This document shows positions 7,469 to 15,498 of a stretch of 38,827 nt of DNA, in pieces. Numbering within the stretch: position 1 is the first letter of the stretch; each line of letters begins with the position of its first letter. Location: positions 1 through 38,827 of the forward strand of contig JAAYFD010000023.1 of assembly GCA_012728415.1 (NCBI GenBank), in the 5' to 3' direction. The notes below the pieces were generated by a model. The model worked only from the letters and a program-made list of their open reading frames with translations. It did not search any database and was not told where the DNA came from. A program made the translations under genes and the position numbers. Origin of the DNA: Gammaproteobacteria bacterium. GTDB lineage: Bacteria > Pseudomonadota > Gammaproteobacteria > Pseudomonadales > Pseudomonadaceae.

Positions 7469-7927
7469 ATGCATAACCAGGATGCCGGTGCGGCCGATCC
7501 CTTGCCGCTGGACGAAGCAGCACAGCGTCTGAAGGATGAAGGCGGGCAGCTGGGCGGCCAGCTACTGCGCCTCTGGCAGATTCTGGGCGAGCTGTTCCGG
7601 GCCGAGCTGGCGTTGTCACGCAGCGCCCTGCTGCGCATCGGACTGTACACCCTGCTGGCACTGATGCTGGCCGGCTCCGCCTGGGTTTGCCTGCTGACTG
7701 CACTGGTTCTTGGCCTGTACGCCCTGGGTTGCCCGGCCTGGGTAGCAGCCCTGCTGGCCACCCTGCTGTTGCTGGGCGCCAGCCTGATCTGTGCCCTGCT
7801 GGCCAGACGCCTGTTGCCGGACCTGGGCTTTCGGCATAGCCGGGATGCCCTGGGGCAGATACTGACCCGTGCCGGGCTGCAACAGGAGCCGGCGTCCAAG
7901 GAGCACACCACAGATGAGCCATCTTGA
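7469..7927 (+). CDS. YqjE-like phage-holin-family membrane protein
   Basis: A 152-residue protein with a soluble N-terminal helix (LPLDEAAQRLKDEGGQLGGQ), two long hydrophobic segments (IGLYTLLALMLAGSAWVCLL and WVAALLATLLLLGASLICAL) and a polar tail. This fits the YqjE / holin-superfamily III group found beside DUF883 genes. It starts six bases after the upstream stop, and its 3' end overlaps the next gene by 14 bases, so the three genes are co-translated. The role is poorly known; the group is linked to stress and stationary phase through its YqjD partner. Despite the family name there are no phage genes here. Confidence 0.75.
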   Translation: MHNQDAGAADPLPLDEAAQRLKDEGGQLGGQLLRLWQILGELFRAELALSRSALLRIGLYTLLALMLAGSAWVCLLTALVLGLYALGCPAWVAALLATLLLLGASLICALLARRLLPDLGFRHSRDALGQILTRAGLQQEPASKEHTTDEPS

Positions 7928-8261
7928 ACGGCGTCAGCGCGTATTGCAGGCCAAAGCGCAGCTGGCCAGCCAGCTTGAACACACATGCCGGCAAGCCGAC
8001 AGCCTGCAAAACACCATTGGGCAATCCCTGAGCCCGGCCCGGGTGATCACTGCCGGAGCTGCCACTGGCTTTTTGGCCGGTTTGCTCGGGCCCGGCCGTT
8101 TGCCGCGCAACGCCTTGTTGCATGCCAAAGCCTTGGGTGCCCTGCCTGCACTGGTGAGCAGCCTGCTACCGGTTTGGGAGCAGCTTCAGGCTTTCCGGCA
8201 ACCGGCAACTAACACTGCACCGGCTGCACAGGCCGATGACATCCCGCCCGGAGTGCCCTGA
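7914..8261 (+). CDS. Small hypothetical protein, YqjK-like position
   Basis: A 115-residue protein starting MSHLERRQRVLQAKAQLASQ, with a basic coiled N-terminal helix, a glycine/alanine-rich hydrophobic stretch (VITAGAATGFLAGLLGPGRL) and a Pro/Ala-rich tail. The frame is open back to 7869, but ATG 7914 is preferred because it overlaps the upstream stop by 14 bases and begins at the recognisable helix. The RRQRVLQAKAQLASQ opening resembles YqjK-like proteins, which occupy this position after YqjD and YqjE. Similarity is weak and the assignment leans on context. It ends 18 bases before the convergent stop of the PAS-LuxR gene. Confidence 0.65.
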   Translation: MSHLERRQRVLQAKAQLASQLEHTCRQADSLQNTIGQSLSPARVITAGAATGFLAGLLGPGRLPRNALLHAKALGALPALVSSLLPVWEQLQAFRQPATNTAPAAQADDIPPGVP

Positions 8262-8278
8262 GGCTGAAAGCTCGTGCC

Positions 8279-9733
8279 TTATCCCTTGTTTTCCAGTCCA
8301 CAGCCGCGCTCACGCCCCCAGATCACTGCCGCACTGCGGTTATTGACACCAATTTTGGTGTACAGCGTAGCCACATGGTTCCGTACTGTATTGGTAGACA
8401 GCTCCAGCTGTCCGGCAATTTCGCCATTGGTCTTGCCATTGCAAATCAGTTCCAGCACCTCATGTTCCCGTGGCGTCAGGCTGTCAATGTCTACCGTATC
8501 GCTATGTGGATGACGCAGCTGTGCCAGTTTGTCCATGATGATCCGGCTAAACCAGCTGGCGTCCTGCATGACGGCCTCAATGGCTTGCAACAGTTCGGTT
8601 TCTGTGTGTTTGCGCAACCTGTTGTCCTGCACCACATAAAGTGCGCAGGCTTCTTCCTGAATCATTACCCCCTCAACCGCCAGCAGTCCATCCGTCCGGG
8701 TACCATCCGGCGCACACAGCTGAACCTCCAGGTTGCGCACTGGCAACTCTTCATCCAGCGCTTCGCGGATACGCTGTTGCACACTCCGTTCCAGTTGCAA
8801 ACCGGTAGCAATAAGCGGAAAACCGATTATTTCCTTGCGGGGCCGGTCACAGGCCGCTGCATAGGCTTCGTTGGCCTCGATCACACAACCATTGGAGCGC
8901 AGGCAGACCACCATGGGCACTGGCGCCATACGGAACGTGGTGGCAAACCGCTGTTCGCTCTGGCGCAAGGCTTCTTCAGCCCGTTTGCGCCCTTCCAGAT
9001 CAATAAAAGTGAACAGCATACAGGGTTCCCCCGCAATGGAAACAGGCTGGCCTGAAACCAAAATGGCCCGCGTATCTCCGTTGCGGGTCTGCAGGCTGGA
9101 CTCCTGGGTCGGAATCACCTGGGCAGCATCCAGTGCCTGCAATGCCTCGCTGGCATGCTCGGCATGGTGCAATATATTGATCTGGTGAAACGTCTGTCCC
9201 AATACTTCAGCCTCAGTGTAGCCGCTGATTTCACAGAAGCTCTGGTTAGCCCGCACATAGTGGTAGCTGTTCAGGTTCAGTATCACTGCCGGCATCGGTT
9301 TGGCCTGAAAAAACCGTTCAAACAGCTCACCCAGACCAATGGTGTCAGTTACATCACTAAGCAGGAGAATGGATAGCTTCTGCTGGTCTTCAACTTGCTG
9401 CAGTGCCATCCCGCGGCAACGCAAAACCCGGCAACCGTGCTGATGCTCCAGCTCAAGCTCGACCAGCTCATTGGTAAAGCTCTCACCGCCTGCCAGCCGT
9501 ACCAGCGGGTATTGCCCGGGAATCAGGTGGCACTGATGCGAATCGTAAAGCACGAATTGCTCGGCATACCCGGAAGCAGTCCCGCCCAGCGCCTCAAGCT
9601 GTTCACAGCCGTGCAGCTGCAGGGCTTTCTGGTTCGCCCAGATTATTGAGCCACGCTCATTAAGCAGGATGACACCTTCATCCAGGTGTGCCAAAACATC
9701 TTGCAGCAAAGATTTCTTCAGGGCATGGGCCAT
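8279..9733 (-). CDS. PAS-domain LuxR-type transcriptional regulator
   Basis: From ATG 9733 this is a 484-residue protein with three PAS-like sensor domains at about residues 10-130 (LLNERGSIIWANQKALQLHG), 140-260 (NLNSYHYVRANQSFCEISGY) and 265-385 (CLRSNGCVIEANEAYAAACD), then a LuxR helix-turn-helix at about 420-480 (LTPREHEVLELICNGKTNGE). The frame extends to 9934, but GTGGAAAACATGTG just before 9733 is a ribosome binding site and the first PAS begins there. It has no kinase or receiver domain, so it is a one-component regulator sensing a small molecule, redox state or light; no cofactor-binding residue can be named with confidence. It is transcribed away from the BON gene, and the shared 275 bp gap carries a repeated operator-like motif. 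Confidence 0.85.
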   Translation of the reverse strand: MAHALKKSLLQDVLAHLDEGVILLNERGSIIWANQKALQLHGCEQLEALGGTASGYAEQFVLYDSHQCHLIPGQYPLVRLAGGESFTNELVELELEHQHGCRVLRCRGMALQQVEDQQKLSILLLSDVTDTIGLGELFERFFQAKPMPAVILNLNSYHYVRANQSFCEISGYTEAEVLGQTFHQINILHHAEHASEALQALDAAQVIPTQESSLQTRNGDTRAILVSGQPVSIAGEPCMLFTFIDLEGRKRAEEALRQSEQRFATTFRMAPVPMVVCLRSNGCVIEANEAYAAACDRPRKEIIGFPLIATGLQLERSVQQRIREALDEELPVRNLEVQLCAPDGTRTDGLLAVEGVMIQEEACALYVVQDNRLRKHTETELLQAIEAVMQDASWFSRIIMDKLAQLRHPHSDTVDIDSLTPREHEVLELICNGKTNGEIAGQLELSTNTVRNHVATLYTKIGVNNRSAAVIWGRERGCGLENKG

Positions 9734-9788
9734 CACATGTTTTCCACGGCAAGGACAGGGCTGTACGGCAATATGACAGGTTTTTTCG

Positions 9789-9840
9789 GCATATGCAGTC
9801 AAATTTGATTGGCAAGTACTAGTTGTACTAGTGCATATGA
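9789..9840. promoter_or_regulatory. Operator-like repeats between the PAS-LuxR gene and the BON gene
   Basis: Two GCATATG sites (9789-9795 and 9833-9839), 44 bp apart, flank a tandem pair of GTACTAGT (9816-9823 and 9825-9832). Each octamer contains the palindrome ACTAGT. The arrangement lies in the divergent gap, nearer the regulator gene, and is a natural candidate for LuxR-type binding or autoregulation. The repeats are seen directly; the binding protein is inferred. Confidence 0.4.
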
Positions 9841-10008
9841 CTCTGGCTGCAGTTCGCAAGCAGCCATAGCATAAACCCTGCCTGGCAAGAAACTCAGCGC
9901 ACCCCGCACCAGGCGTCGTCCAGTCGGGGCACATGGCTCCGTGACGAAAATTTGATACAGCGGAAGCGCCTCGTACTTACCGGTGCGAGCAACAAAAAGG
10001 TAACACAT

Positions 10009-10608
10009 ATGAGCACGCTGAAAACAATTCACGCAACCGTTCTGGCAACAACCCTGGCCTGTGTTACAGGTGCCGGACTGGCAGTCGCGGCCGACCAGTC
10101 TTCCAGCTTGAAAGAGGCGGTCAGTGACACCTGGATCACCACCAAGGTCAAAGCCGAGCTGGTCGCTGCCGACAAGGTCTCCAGTGCGGACATTTCCGTT
10201 ACCACAATCGATGGAGTGGTCACCTTGACTGGTGTTCTCCCTGACAAAGCAGAACTGGACCGGGTAGTCGCATTGACGCGCGGTATTGACGGGGTTAAAG
10301 ACGTTGACAGCGCCGGTTTGAAAATCGGTGATGCGGCCAGTCTGAATGGCAACACGGCCGATGACGACAAACGCAGTGCTGGTGAAGTGGTGGATGACAC
10401 CTGGATTACCACCAAACTGAAAGCCGACCTGGCCACCACCAAGGGTGTACCCAGCCGCAACATCAAGGTCAGAACTGAAAATGGTACCGTCACCCTGACC
10501 GGCGCCCTGCCCGACCAGCTGGCTGTTGACAAGGCAGTTGCCACAGCCCGCGCCATCAAAGGTGTCAAGCATGTCGATGCTGACGCCCTGGTGGTTGAAG
10601 GCAAATAG
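10009..10608 (+). CDS. Periplasmic BON-domain protein, OsmY-like
   Basis: From ATG 10009 this is a 199-residue protein with a signal peptide ending near GLAVAA|DQ, followed by two BON domains. Each opens with the same phrase (SDTWITTKVKAELV and DDTWITTKLKADLA) and contains a VTTIDGVVTLTGVLPD- or VRTENGTVTLTGALPD-type core. Two BON domains and export match OsmY, an envelope protein made under osmotic and stationary-phase stress. The start is supported by AAGGTAAC upstream, whereas 19 extra in-frame codons before it lack a signal-peptide pattern. Downstream are a hairpin (GGCCCGGT/ACCGGGCC, 10622-10640, no T-run), then CsbD and DUF1328 genes, a common stress-gene grouping. Confidence 0.88.
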   Translation: MSTLKTIHATVLATTLACVTGAGLAVAADQSSSLKEAVSDTWITTKVKAELVAADKVSSADISVTTIDGVVTLTGVLPDKAELDRVVALTRGIDGVKDVDSAGLKIGDAASLNGNTADDDKRSAGEVVDDTWITTKLKADLATTKGVPSRNIKVRTENGTVTLTGALPDQLAVDKAVATARAIKGVKHVDADALVVEGK

Positions 10609-10670
10609 CACGCCCATACCCGGCCCGGTAATACCGGGCCAGCAGCTTCATACACAGTCCGGAGGCAAAA

Positions 10671-10868
10671 ATGAACGAAGATCGCATCAAAGGACAATGG
10701 AAACAGCTCAGCGGCAAACTCAAGGCCCGCTGGGGAAAACTCACCCATGATGACGTCCAGGCAGCCGAGGGCGACGCCGAATATCTGGCAGGCAAGTTAC
10801 AAGAGCGTTACGGGCTGGCCAAAGAAGAAGCCTTAAAAGAAGTCAGCGAGTTTCTCGATTCGCTATAA
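10671..10868 (+). CDS. CsbD-family stress protein
   Basis: A 65-residue, highly charged small protein beginning [20 protein letters not shown], the standard CsbD opening, with [20 protein letters not shown] in the middle. CsbD proteins are induced by general stress in many bacteria, but their biochemical role is unknown. GGAGG lies eight bases before the ATG. It sits 62 bases after the BON gene and 67 before the DUF1328 gene, all in one direction, so a shared transcript is likely. Confidence 0.9.
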   Translation: MNEDRIKGQWKQLSGKLKARWGKLTHDDVQAAEGDAEYLAGKLQERYGLAKEEALKEVSEFLDSL

Positions 10869-10935
10869 ATGCAGCGGCTGGCGCTGTCCATGCAGGCAGG
10901 CCAGCCCGGCCGTACGAAGCGGCACGGAGGACCCC

Positions 10936-11100
10936 ATGCTCTATTACGCCGTGGTATTTTTTATCATTGCCCTGGTGGCCGGATTTTTCGGCTTTTTCGG
11001 CATTGCCGGAACTGCTGCCTCCATCGGTAAAGTCCTTTTTTTCATCTTTCTTGTCCTGTTTGTGCTGTCCCTGGTTACCGGACGCAAACCCAGACTCTGA
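10936..11100 (+). CDS. DUF1328 small membrane protein (YtjA-like)
   Basis: A 54-residue protein beginning [20 protein letters not shown] and continuing [20 protein letters not shown], then ending VTGRKPRL. It has two transmembrane helices with the typical short basic C-terminus of the DUF1328/YtjA family. The start is fixed by ACGGAGG six bases upstream. These proteins are often found beside CsbD and BON genes as here, and are thought to belong to an envelope stress response. No molecular function is known. Confidence 0.88.
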   Translation: MLYYAVVFFIIALVAGFFGFFGIAGTAASIGKVLFFIFLVLFVLSLVTGRKPRL

Positions 11101-11130
11101 CCCACCCTTCATTTCATGCAGGAGTTCATC

Positions 11131-11682
11131 ATGAACCATGCAACCTCCAACACCACCGCCCTGCAGCTTGACGAAGCGGCCATTCGCCGTGCAGCCGAGT
11201 CCAGCCATCTCGGGGAAGGTGCTGTCACCCCCGGCATTCAGCCTTATGCGGGTGAAATCTGCAAACTGCTCAACGACGCCCTGGCAACCGAGTGGGTATG
11301 TGTGCTGCGCTACAAGCGGCATTATTTTACCGCCAGCGGCCTGACCTCGACTCCGGTTGCAGAAGAATTTCTGGTCCATGCCAACGAAGAAATGGCCCAC
11401 GCCGACCGGCTGGCCGAACGCATTGTCCAGCTGGGTGGTCAGCCGCTGCTGGACCCGGCCGAGCTCCATGCCCGCAGCCATGCCGAATATGACGACTCAC
11501 TGGATCTGAACTGCATGATTCGCGCCAACCTGGTGGCAGAACGGGTTGCCGTTGAGGTTTACCGCCAGATGATTCAGGTGATTGGTGACAAGGACCCGAC
11601 CACCACCAGGCTGTTGCAGGAAATCCTGGCGGACGAAGAAGAGCATGCGGACGAACTGTCGGACTGGTTGGACCATGCCTGA
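11131..11682 (+). CDS. Ferritin-like di-iron protein (bacterioferritin/Dps-like)
   Basis: A 183-residue four-helix protein. The di-iron ligands are visible in order: Glu in LATEWVCVLRYKRHY, ExxH in HANEEMAHADRLAERI, Glu in NLVAERVAVEVYRQM and ExxH in LADEEEHADELSDWL. This is the ferritin-like/bacterioferritin pattern, although no haem-binding methionine can be assigned. It would oxidise and possibly store iron and detoxify peroxide in the cytoplasm. ATG 11131 is chosen over the in-frame ATG 11116 because GGAG precedes it at seven bases. It lies 30 bases after the DUF1328 gene and 35 before DUF488, within the same stress cluster. Confidence 0.85.
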   Translation: MNHATSNTTALQLDEAAIRRAAESSHLGEGAVTPGIQPYAGEICKLLNDALATEWVCVLRYKRHYFTASGLTSTPVAEEFLVHANEEMAHADRLAERIVQLGGQPLLDPAELHARSHAEYDDSLDLNCMIRANLVAERVAVEVYRQMIQVIGDKDPTTTRLLQEILADEEEHADELSDWLDHA

Positions 11683-11717
11683 GCAACCCTTGCCGGGCAG
11701 TGTCCAGGGAGACATGT

Positions 11718-12257
11718 GTGGCTGTTTCGACTTTTTATACCATCGGACACTCCACCCTGGCACTGGATGACTTTCTTGCCTTGCTAAGCAATTCAGCCAT
11801 CGAGTGTGTGGTTGATGTGCGCCGCCTGCCCGGCTCCAGCCGTTATCCGCAATTCAACCTGGAGCCGTTGCGCCAGTCACTACATGCCGTCGGTATTGGT
11901 TATTGTCACCTTGAGGGGCTGGCCGGCCGCCGGGGCCGGCAACCGGTTGATCCCTCTGTCAACTCCGGTTGGCAAAACCAGAGCTTTCACAATTACGCGG
12001 ATTACAGCCTGCAGCCGGAGTTTGCGGCTGCCCTGGGCCGCTTGCTGGAGCTCGGCCAGCGGCAGCGGGTCGCCATCCTCTGCGCCGAAGCCGTCTGGTG
12101 GCGCTGCCACCGCCGCATCATCAGTGATTACTTGCTGGCCGCCGGCCAAGTCGTGTTACACATCATGGGCAACCATAGCGAAGAAGCCCGGCTGACTCCT
12201 TTTGCACACCTGAGCTCGAAAGGCTGCCTGACTTATCCTGCAACAAACAGTAATTAA
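11718..12257 (+). CDS. DUF488 family protein
   Basis: Starting at GTG 11718 (GGGAG six bases upstream; a GTG at 11700 is also in frame), this is a 179-residue protein with the family hallmarks: FYTIGHSTLALDDFLALL at the N-terminus, VVDVRRLPGSSRYPQFN, and CAEAVWWRCHRRIISDYLL. The CAExxxxxCHR motif is the conserved putative active or metal site. DUF488 proteins are small cytosolic proteins of uncertain function, often near stress or DNA-related genes. It closes the stress cluster; the lipoprotein gene begins 40 bases later. Confidence 0.88.
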   Translation: MAVSTFYTIGHSTLALDDFLALLSNSAIECVVDVRRLPGSSRYPQFNLEPLRQSLHAVGIGYCHLEGLAGRRGRQPVDPSVNSGWQNQSFHNYADYSLQPEFAAALGRLLELGQRQRVAILCAEAVWWRCHRRIISDYLLAAGQVVLHIMGNHSEEARLTPFAHLSSKGCLTYPATNSN

Positions 12258-12297
12258 AGGTATGCTGAGCCCCCACAGGCAGACCTTGAGGCGCACA

Positions 12298-12735
12298 ATG
12301 ACATCCCCTTTTTTGACTTTTTTACTGCCAGTCCTGCTACTGGTAGCATCGCTATCCGGTTGTAGCAAAAAGGATCCCGGCTCGGCACTTGAAGAAGCTG
12401 CCAGCGCACTTGAACAAGGTATCTCCCAACGTCAACCCAAAGCAGTGATGAAGCTGCTGCATCAGGATTTCAGCGGTAACCAGGGGCTGGACCGACACAC
12501 TGCACAGCAACAAATGCTGGCGTTGTTTTTACGCTATAAGAATATTGGAGTCATGGTAGTCAACCGCCAGTGCCAACTGGACAAAGGGTTTTATGACCGT
12601 GGCCACTGCAGCGCTAGAGTGGGTATCAGCGGTGCCCAGGGTTTGATCCCCGAGCGGGCCGAACTATATCGGGTAAAAACCACCTGGCAATTGCAAGGCA
12701 AGGACTGGCAGCTGCTCAAGCTAAAGTGGGAGTGA
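12298..12735 (+). CDS. Hypothetical lipoprotein
   Basis: A 145-residue protein beginning MTSPFLTFLLPVLLLVASLS and then GCSKK: a signal peptide with lipobox LSGC, so it is lipidated at the cysteine and held in the inner or outer membrane. The mature part carries SALEEAASALEQGISQRQPK, then KLLHQDFSGNQGLDRHTAQQ, similar in plan to NTF2-like or 'nuclear transport factor' lipoproteins, but I do not assign a family. Two further cysteines (RQCQLD and GHCSARV) could form a disulfide. ATG 12298 is preferred to 12262 because GAGG precedes it and the signal peptide then starts properly. Confidence 0.75.
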   Translation: MTSPFLTFLLPVLLLVASLSGCSKKDPGSALEEAASALEQGISQRQPKAVMKLLHQDFSGNQGLDRHTAQQQMLALFLRYKNIGVMVVNRQCQLDKGFYDRGHCSARVGISGAQGLIPERAELYRVKTTWQLQGKDWQLLKLKWE

Positions 12736-12812
12736 GCTGTCCTGCTTCCCGGCGCAGATCAGTCTTTTGACCACTACGCCACTTTGAACTCTCCTGCAAC
12801 ATCCCGGCCACT

Positions 12813-12840
12813 GCCGACTGGCTTTTTGTGTCCAGTCGGC
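12813..12840. other. Hairpin after the lipoprotein gene
   Basis: GCCGACTGG (12813-12821) pairs with CCAGTCGGC (12832-12840) around a loop containing TTTTT. No T-run follows on either strand, so it is at best a weak terminator or an mRNA-end hairpin for the stress cluster. Confidence 0.4.
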
Positions 12841-12954
12841 GACTTTCAGATCATTCACCCAGCCTGACGGAGGCCCCATGGCACCCTCTTACATTCAGAT
12901 TTGCCTGACACCATCACCGGGCAGCACTGCCGGCCAGCAGCACATTTTCCACCC

Positions 12955-13842
12955 ATGACAAATACCCGCAAAGCAGACAACCTGCTGCTGGGGATTGTCC
13001 TGATCATAATTGCCGGGGCCATGCTGGCCAGCCACGATGCCATGACCAAATCCCTGGCTCTGGGCTACCCGGTTACCCTGATCATTTGGGTTCGCTATAC
13101 GGTGCAGTCAGTGTTGTTGCCCTTGCTGTTCCTGCCGAAAATGGGCAAAAGGCTGCTGCATACCTACCGACCAGTCCTGCAGCTGTTGCGCGGTATCAGC
13201 CTGCTGGGTGTCAGCCTGTTGTTGATCACCGGCCTGCGATTCATCCCATTGGCCGAAGCCACTGCGGTCATTTTTCTGGCACCGGTATTTGTTACTCTGC
13301 TGTCAGCTTTGCTGCTGCGGGAAACCGTTGTCCAGTCCCAGTGGCTGGCGGTCGGTCTTGGCTTGCTGGGTGTTGGCCTGATTGTGCGTCCGGGCGGCGC
13401 ACTGTTCAGCTGGCCAATCCTGCTGCCGCTGGCGGCTGCGATCTGCTTTGCCATCTACCAGCTGCTCACCCGCATGCTGGCCGGCAAGGATCATCCTGCA
13501 ACCAGCAACTTCTATTCCGGCCTGATCGGCAGCCTGTTGCTGGCTCCGGTTGCGTTGCTCCAGCTTGATGAGCTGCAACAAATGAGCACCCCGACCCTGG
13601 GCATGCTGCTGGCGCTGGGTGCCATTGCGATGACTGCGCACATGCTATTGACGCTGGCGTTTCGCTACGCCTCGGCGGTGGTGCTGGCTCCTTTTACCTA
13701 TGTCCAGATTATCAGCGCCGTCGTGGTAGGCTGGCTGGCATTTGACCAGCTGCCCGATGTCTGGGCACTGCTCGGCGTATTGATCATCATGGCAGGCGGT
13801 GCCTGGAGTGGCTGGCAACAGATGAAACGCTCCGCTTCCTGA
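12955..13842 (+). CDS. EamA/DMT-family transporter
   Basis: A 295-residue inner-membrane protein with about ten hydrophobic helices in two homologous EamA halves (AGAMLASHDAMTKSLALGYP in the first, LPLAAAICFAIYQLLTRMLA in the second). LRFIPLAEATAVIFLAPVFV is the classic end of the first half. Such proteins export or exchange small metabolites or amino acids; substrate cannot be predicted. The start MTNTRKADNLLLG (ATG 12955) is favoured over an upstream TTG at 12901, which would add a polar, cysteine-containing extension. The MATE gene follows 68 bases later in the same direction. Confidence 0.88.
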   Translation: MTNTRKADNLLLGIVLIIIAGAMLASHDAMTKSLALGYPVTLIIWVRYTVQSVLLPLLFLPKMGKRLLHTYRPVLQLLRGISLLGVSLLLITGLRFIPLAEATAVIFLAPVFVTLLSALLLRETVVQSQWLAVGLGLLGVGLIVRPGGALFSWPILLPLAAAICFAIYQLLTRMLAGKDHPATSNFYSGLIGSLLLAPVALLQLDELQQMSTPTLGMLLALGAIAMTAHMLLTLAFRYASAVVLAPFTYVQIISAVVVGWLAFDQLPDVWALLGVLIIMAGGAWSGWQQMKRSAS

Positions 13843-13910
13843 TAAGCTATTGGCCGGTTCGCTGCCCATCAGCGACAATAGCTCCCGCTTTATCATCAAT
13901 TGAGTCCTGC

Positions 13911-15263
13911 ATGAAGAACACTGCTACCCCCGTCCTGAACCGGCGCATCTGGATGCTGGCTTGGCCGCTGTTGCTGTCCAACCTGACCGCTCCGCTGCTG
14001 AGCCTGGTCGACACCGCTGTGGTGGGTCACCTGGACTCGCCACGCTATCTGGCGGCGGTCGCCATGGGCGGCAACTACTTTATGTTCCTGTATTTTTCTT
14101 TCAATTTCCTGCGCATGGGCACCACCGGCTTTACCGCCCAGGCCAGAGGTGGCAGCCAGTCCACCCTGATCGTGATTTGCCGCGCACTGTTGCTGGCGGC
14201 GGTTCTTGGCGGCTTGCTGATTGCCATCAATCCCTGGTTGCGCGACCTGGGTCTGCTGCTATTGGGCGGCAGCGACGAAGTGCAAACACTGGCGGCACAA
14301 TACATCAATATCCGCATTCTGGGCGCACCGGCGGCGCTGGCGAACTTTGCCCTGATCGGTTTTGCCATCGGCGTGCAGCAGACCCGTGTGCCCTTCAAGA
14401 TGACCCTGCTGATGCACGGCAGCAATGCAGTGCTCAGCTATAGTTTGGTGTATATCTGGCATTACGATGTGGGCGGTGTCGCCGCCGCCAGCGCCATGGC
14501 CGACTACCTGGGCCTGTTTGCCGCGCTGTACTGGCTGCGCGGAGAGTTCAATCCGCAGGCGCGACGTGAAGCGCTGGAGCTGGGCTTGCTGCGGCTGCAA
14601 CCCATGTTGCAACTGGTGGCTGTCAACCGTGACCTGTTCATCCGCAGTCTGGCGCTGCTCAGCGTGTTCTTTTTCTTTACCGCCCAGGGCGCGCGCCTTG
14701 GTGATACATTGCTGGCCGCCAATGCGGTGCTGATTACCTTTCTGCTGATCCTCAGCAACCTGCTGGACGGCTTTGCCAATGCTGCCGAGGCATTGGTCGG
14801 TGAAGCCGTGGGGGCCAAAGACCAACCCGCCCTGCACAGGTCAGTCAAGGCCACCGGCCTCTGGTCCGGCTATATTGCGCTGGGTTCCTTTGTCGGCTTT
14901 TTGCTGCTGGGTGCGCCGCTGATCAACCTGCTGACCGACCTGGACAGCGTGCGCGAGGTGGCTCTGGAATATCTGCCCTGGATGCTGGCCCTGCCCTTTA
15001 CCGCCAGTCTGGGTTTCTGGCTGGATGGCGTTTTTGTCGGCGCCACCCGCGCTCACGACATGCGTAACACCATGCTGGTATCGGTAGCCATGTTTTTTCT
15101 GGTCTGGTGGCTGGCCCGCCCGCTGGGCAACCACGGCCTGTGGCTGGCCATGAATGCCCTGATGCTGACCCGTGGCCTGCTGATGGCGCTGGTCTGGTGG
15201 CATGGCAGCAAAACCGGTACCGGAGCGCTACCTGCAGCCACTGTGGACAATAAAACAGGTTAA
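13911..15263 (+). CDS. MATE-family efflux transporter (DinF-like)
   Basis: A 450-residue protein with about 12 transmembrane helices. The opening RRIWMLAWPLLLSNLTAPLL and then SLVDTAVVGHLDSPRYLAAV is the signature of MATE proteins of the DinF branch. LDGFANAAEALVGEAVGAKD is the matching motif at the start of the second half. These are cation-coupled multidrug or metabolite exporters in the inner membrane. No lexA gene or SOS box was seen upstream, so SOS control as for E. coli dinF is not supported. The stop lies within four bases of a DnaA-box triplet. Confidence 0.88.
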   Translation: MKNTATPVLNRRIWMLAWPLLLSNLTAPLLSLVDTAVVGHLDSPRYLAAVAMGGNYFMFLYFSFNFLRMGTTGFTAQARGGSQSTLIVICRALLLAAVLGGLLIAINPWLRDLGLLLLGGSDEVQTLAAQYINIRILGAPAALANFALIGFAIGVQQTRVPFKMTLLMHGSNAVLSYSLVYIWHYDVGGVAAASAMADYLGLFAALYWLRGEFNPQARREALELGLLRLQPMLQLVAVNRDLFIRSLALLSVFFFFTAQGARLGDTLLAANAVLITFLLILSNLLDGFANAAEALVGEAVGAKDQPALHRSVKATGLWSGYIALGSFVGFLLLGAPLINLLTDLDSVREVALEYLPWMLALPFTASLGFWLDGVFVGATRAHDMRNTMLVSVAMFFLVWWLARPLGNHGLWLAMNALMLTRGLLMALVWWHGSKTGTGALPAATVDNKTG

Positions 15264-15294
15264 CCACAATAACTGTGGATAACTCTGTGTACGA
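15260..15294. promoter_or_regulatory. DnaA-box triplet, second copy
   Basis: TTAACCACA (15260-15268), a 5 bp spacer, TGTGGATAA (15274-15282), a 3 bp spacer, then the degenerate TGTGTACGA (15286-15294). The inverted pair overlaps the last codons of the MATE gene, and the AT-rich stretch 15300-15420 follows. The spacing equals that at 4232 and 20198. The rest of the gap to 15498 holds no gene and no promoter I can define. Confidence 0.55.
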
Positions 15295-15498
15295 GTTGCT
15301 GACAAATCGCGCAAATGCACAGTTAATCAAGACTCCAGCCAAACTGGTGAAAAATCAACCAGACAAATTAAGAACAATCAAATCAACAAGTTACATTATC
15401 AAAAGCAACTATCAAAGATTCTACCTGGCTGTCAACAACCAGCCTGCGGCTTCCTGAGTCAGGCTGTGTACAGATGATTGCAAGCTTAAGGATTTCCC

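Noticed and set aside
7469-7927. Phage origin suggested by the holin-family match
   Set aside because: The gene sits in a yqjD/E/K-type operon and no other phage genes are near.
13911-15263. SOS control of the DinF-like MATE gene
   Set aside because: No LexA box was seen upstream and no lexA gene is adjacent.
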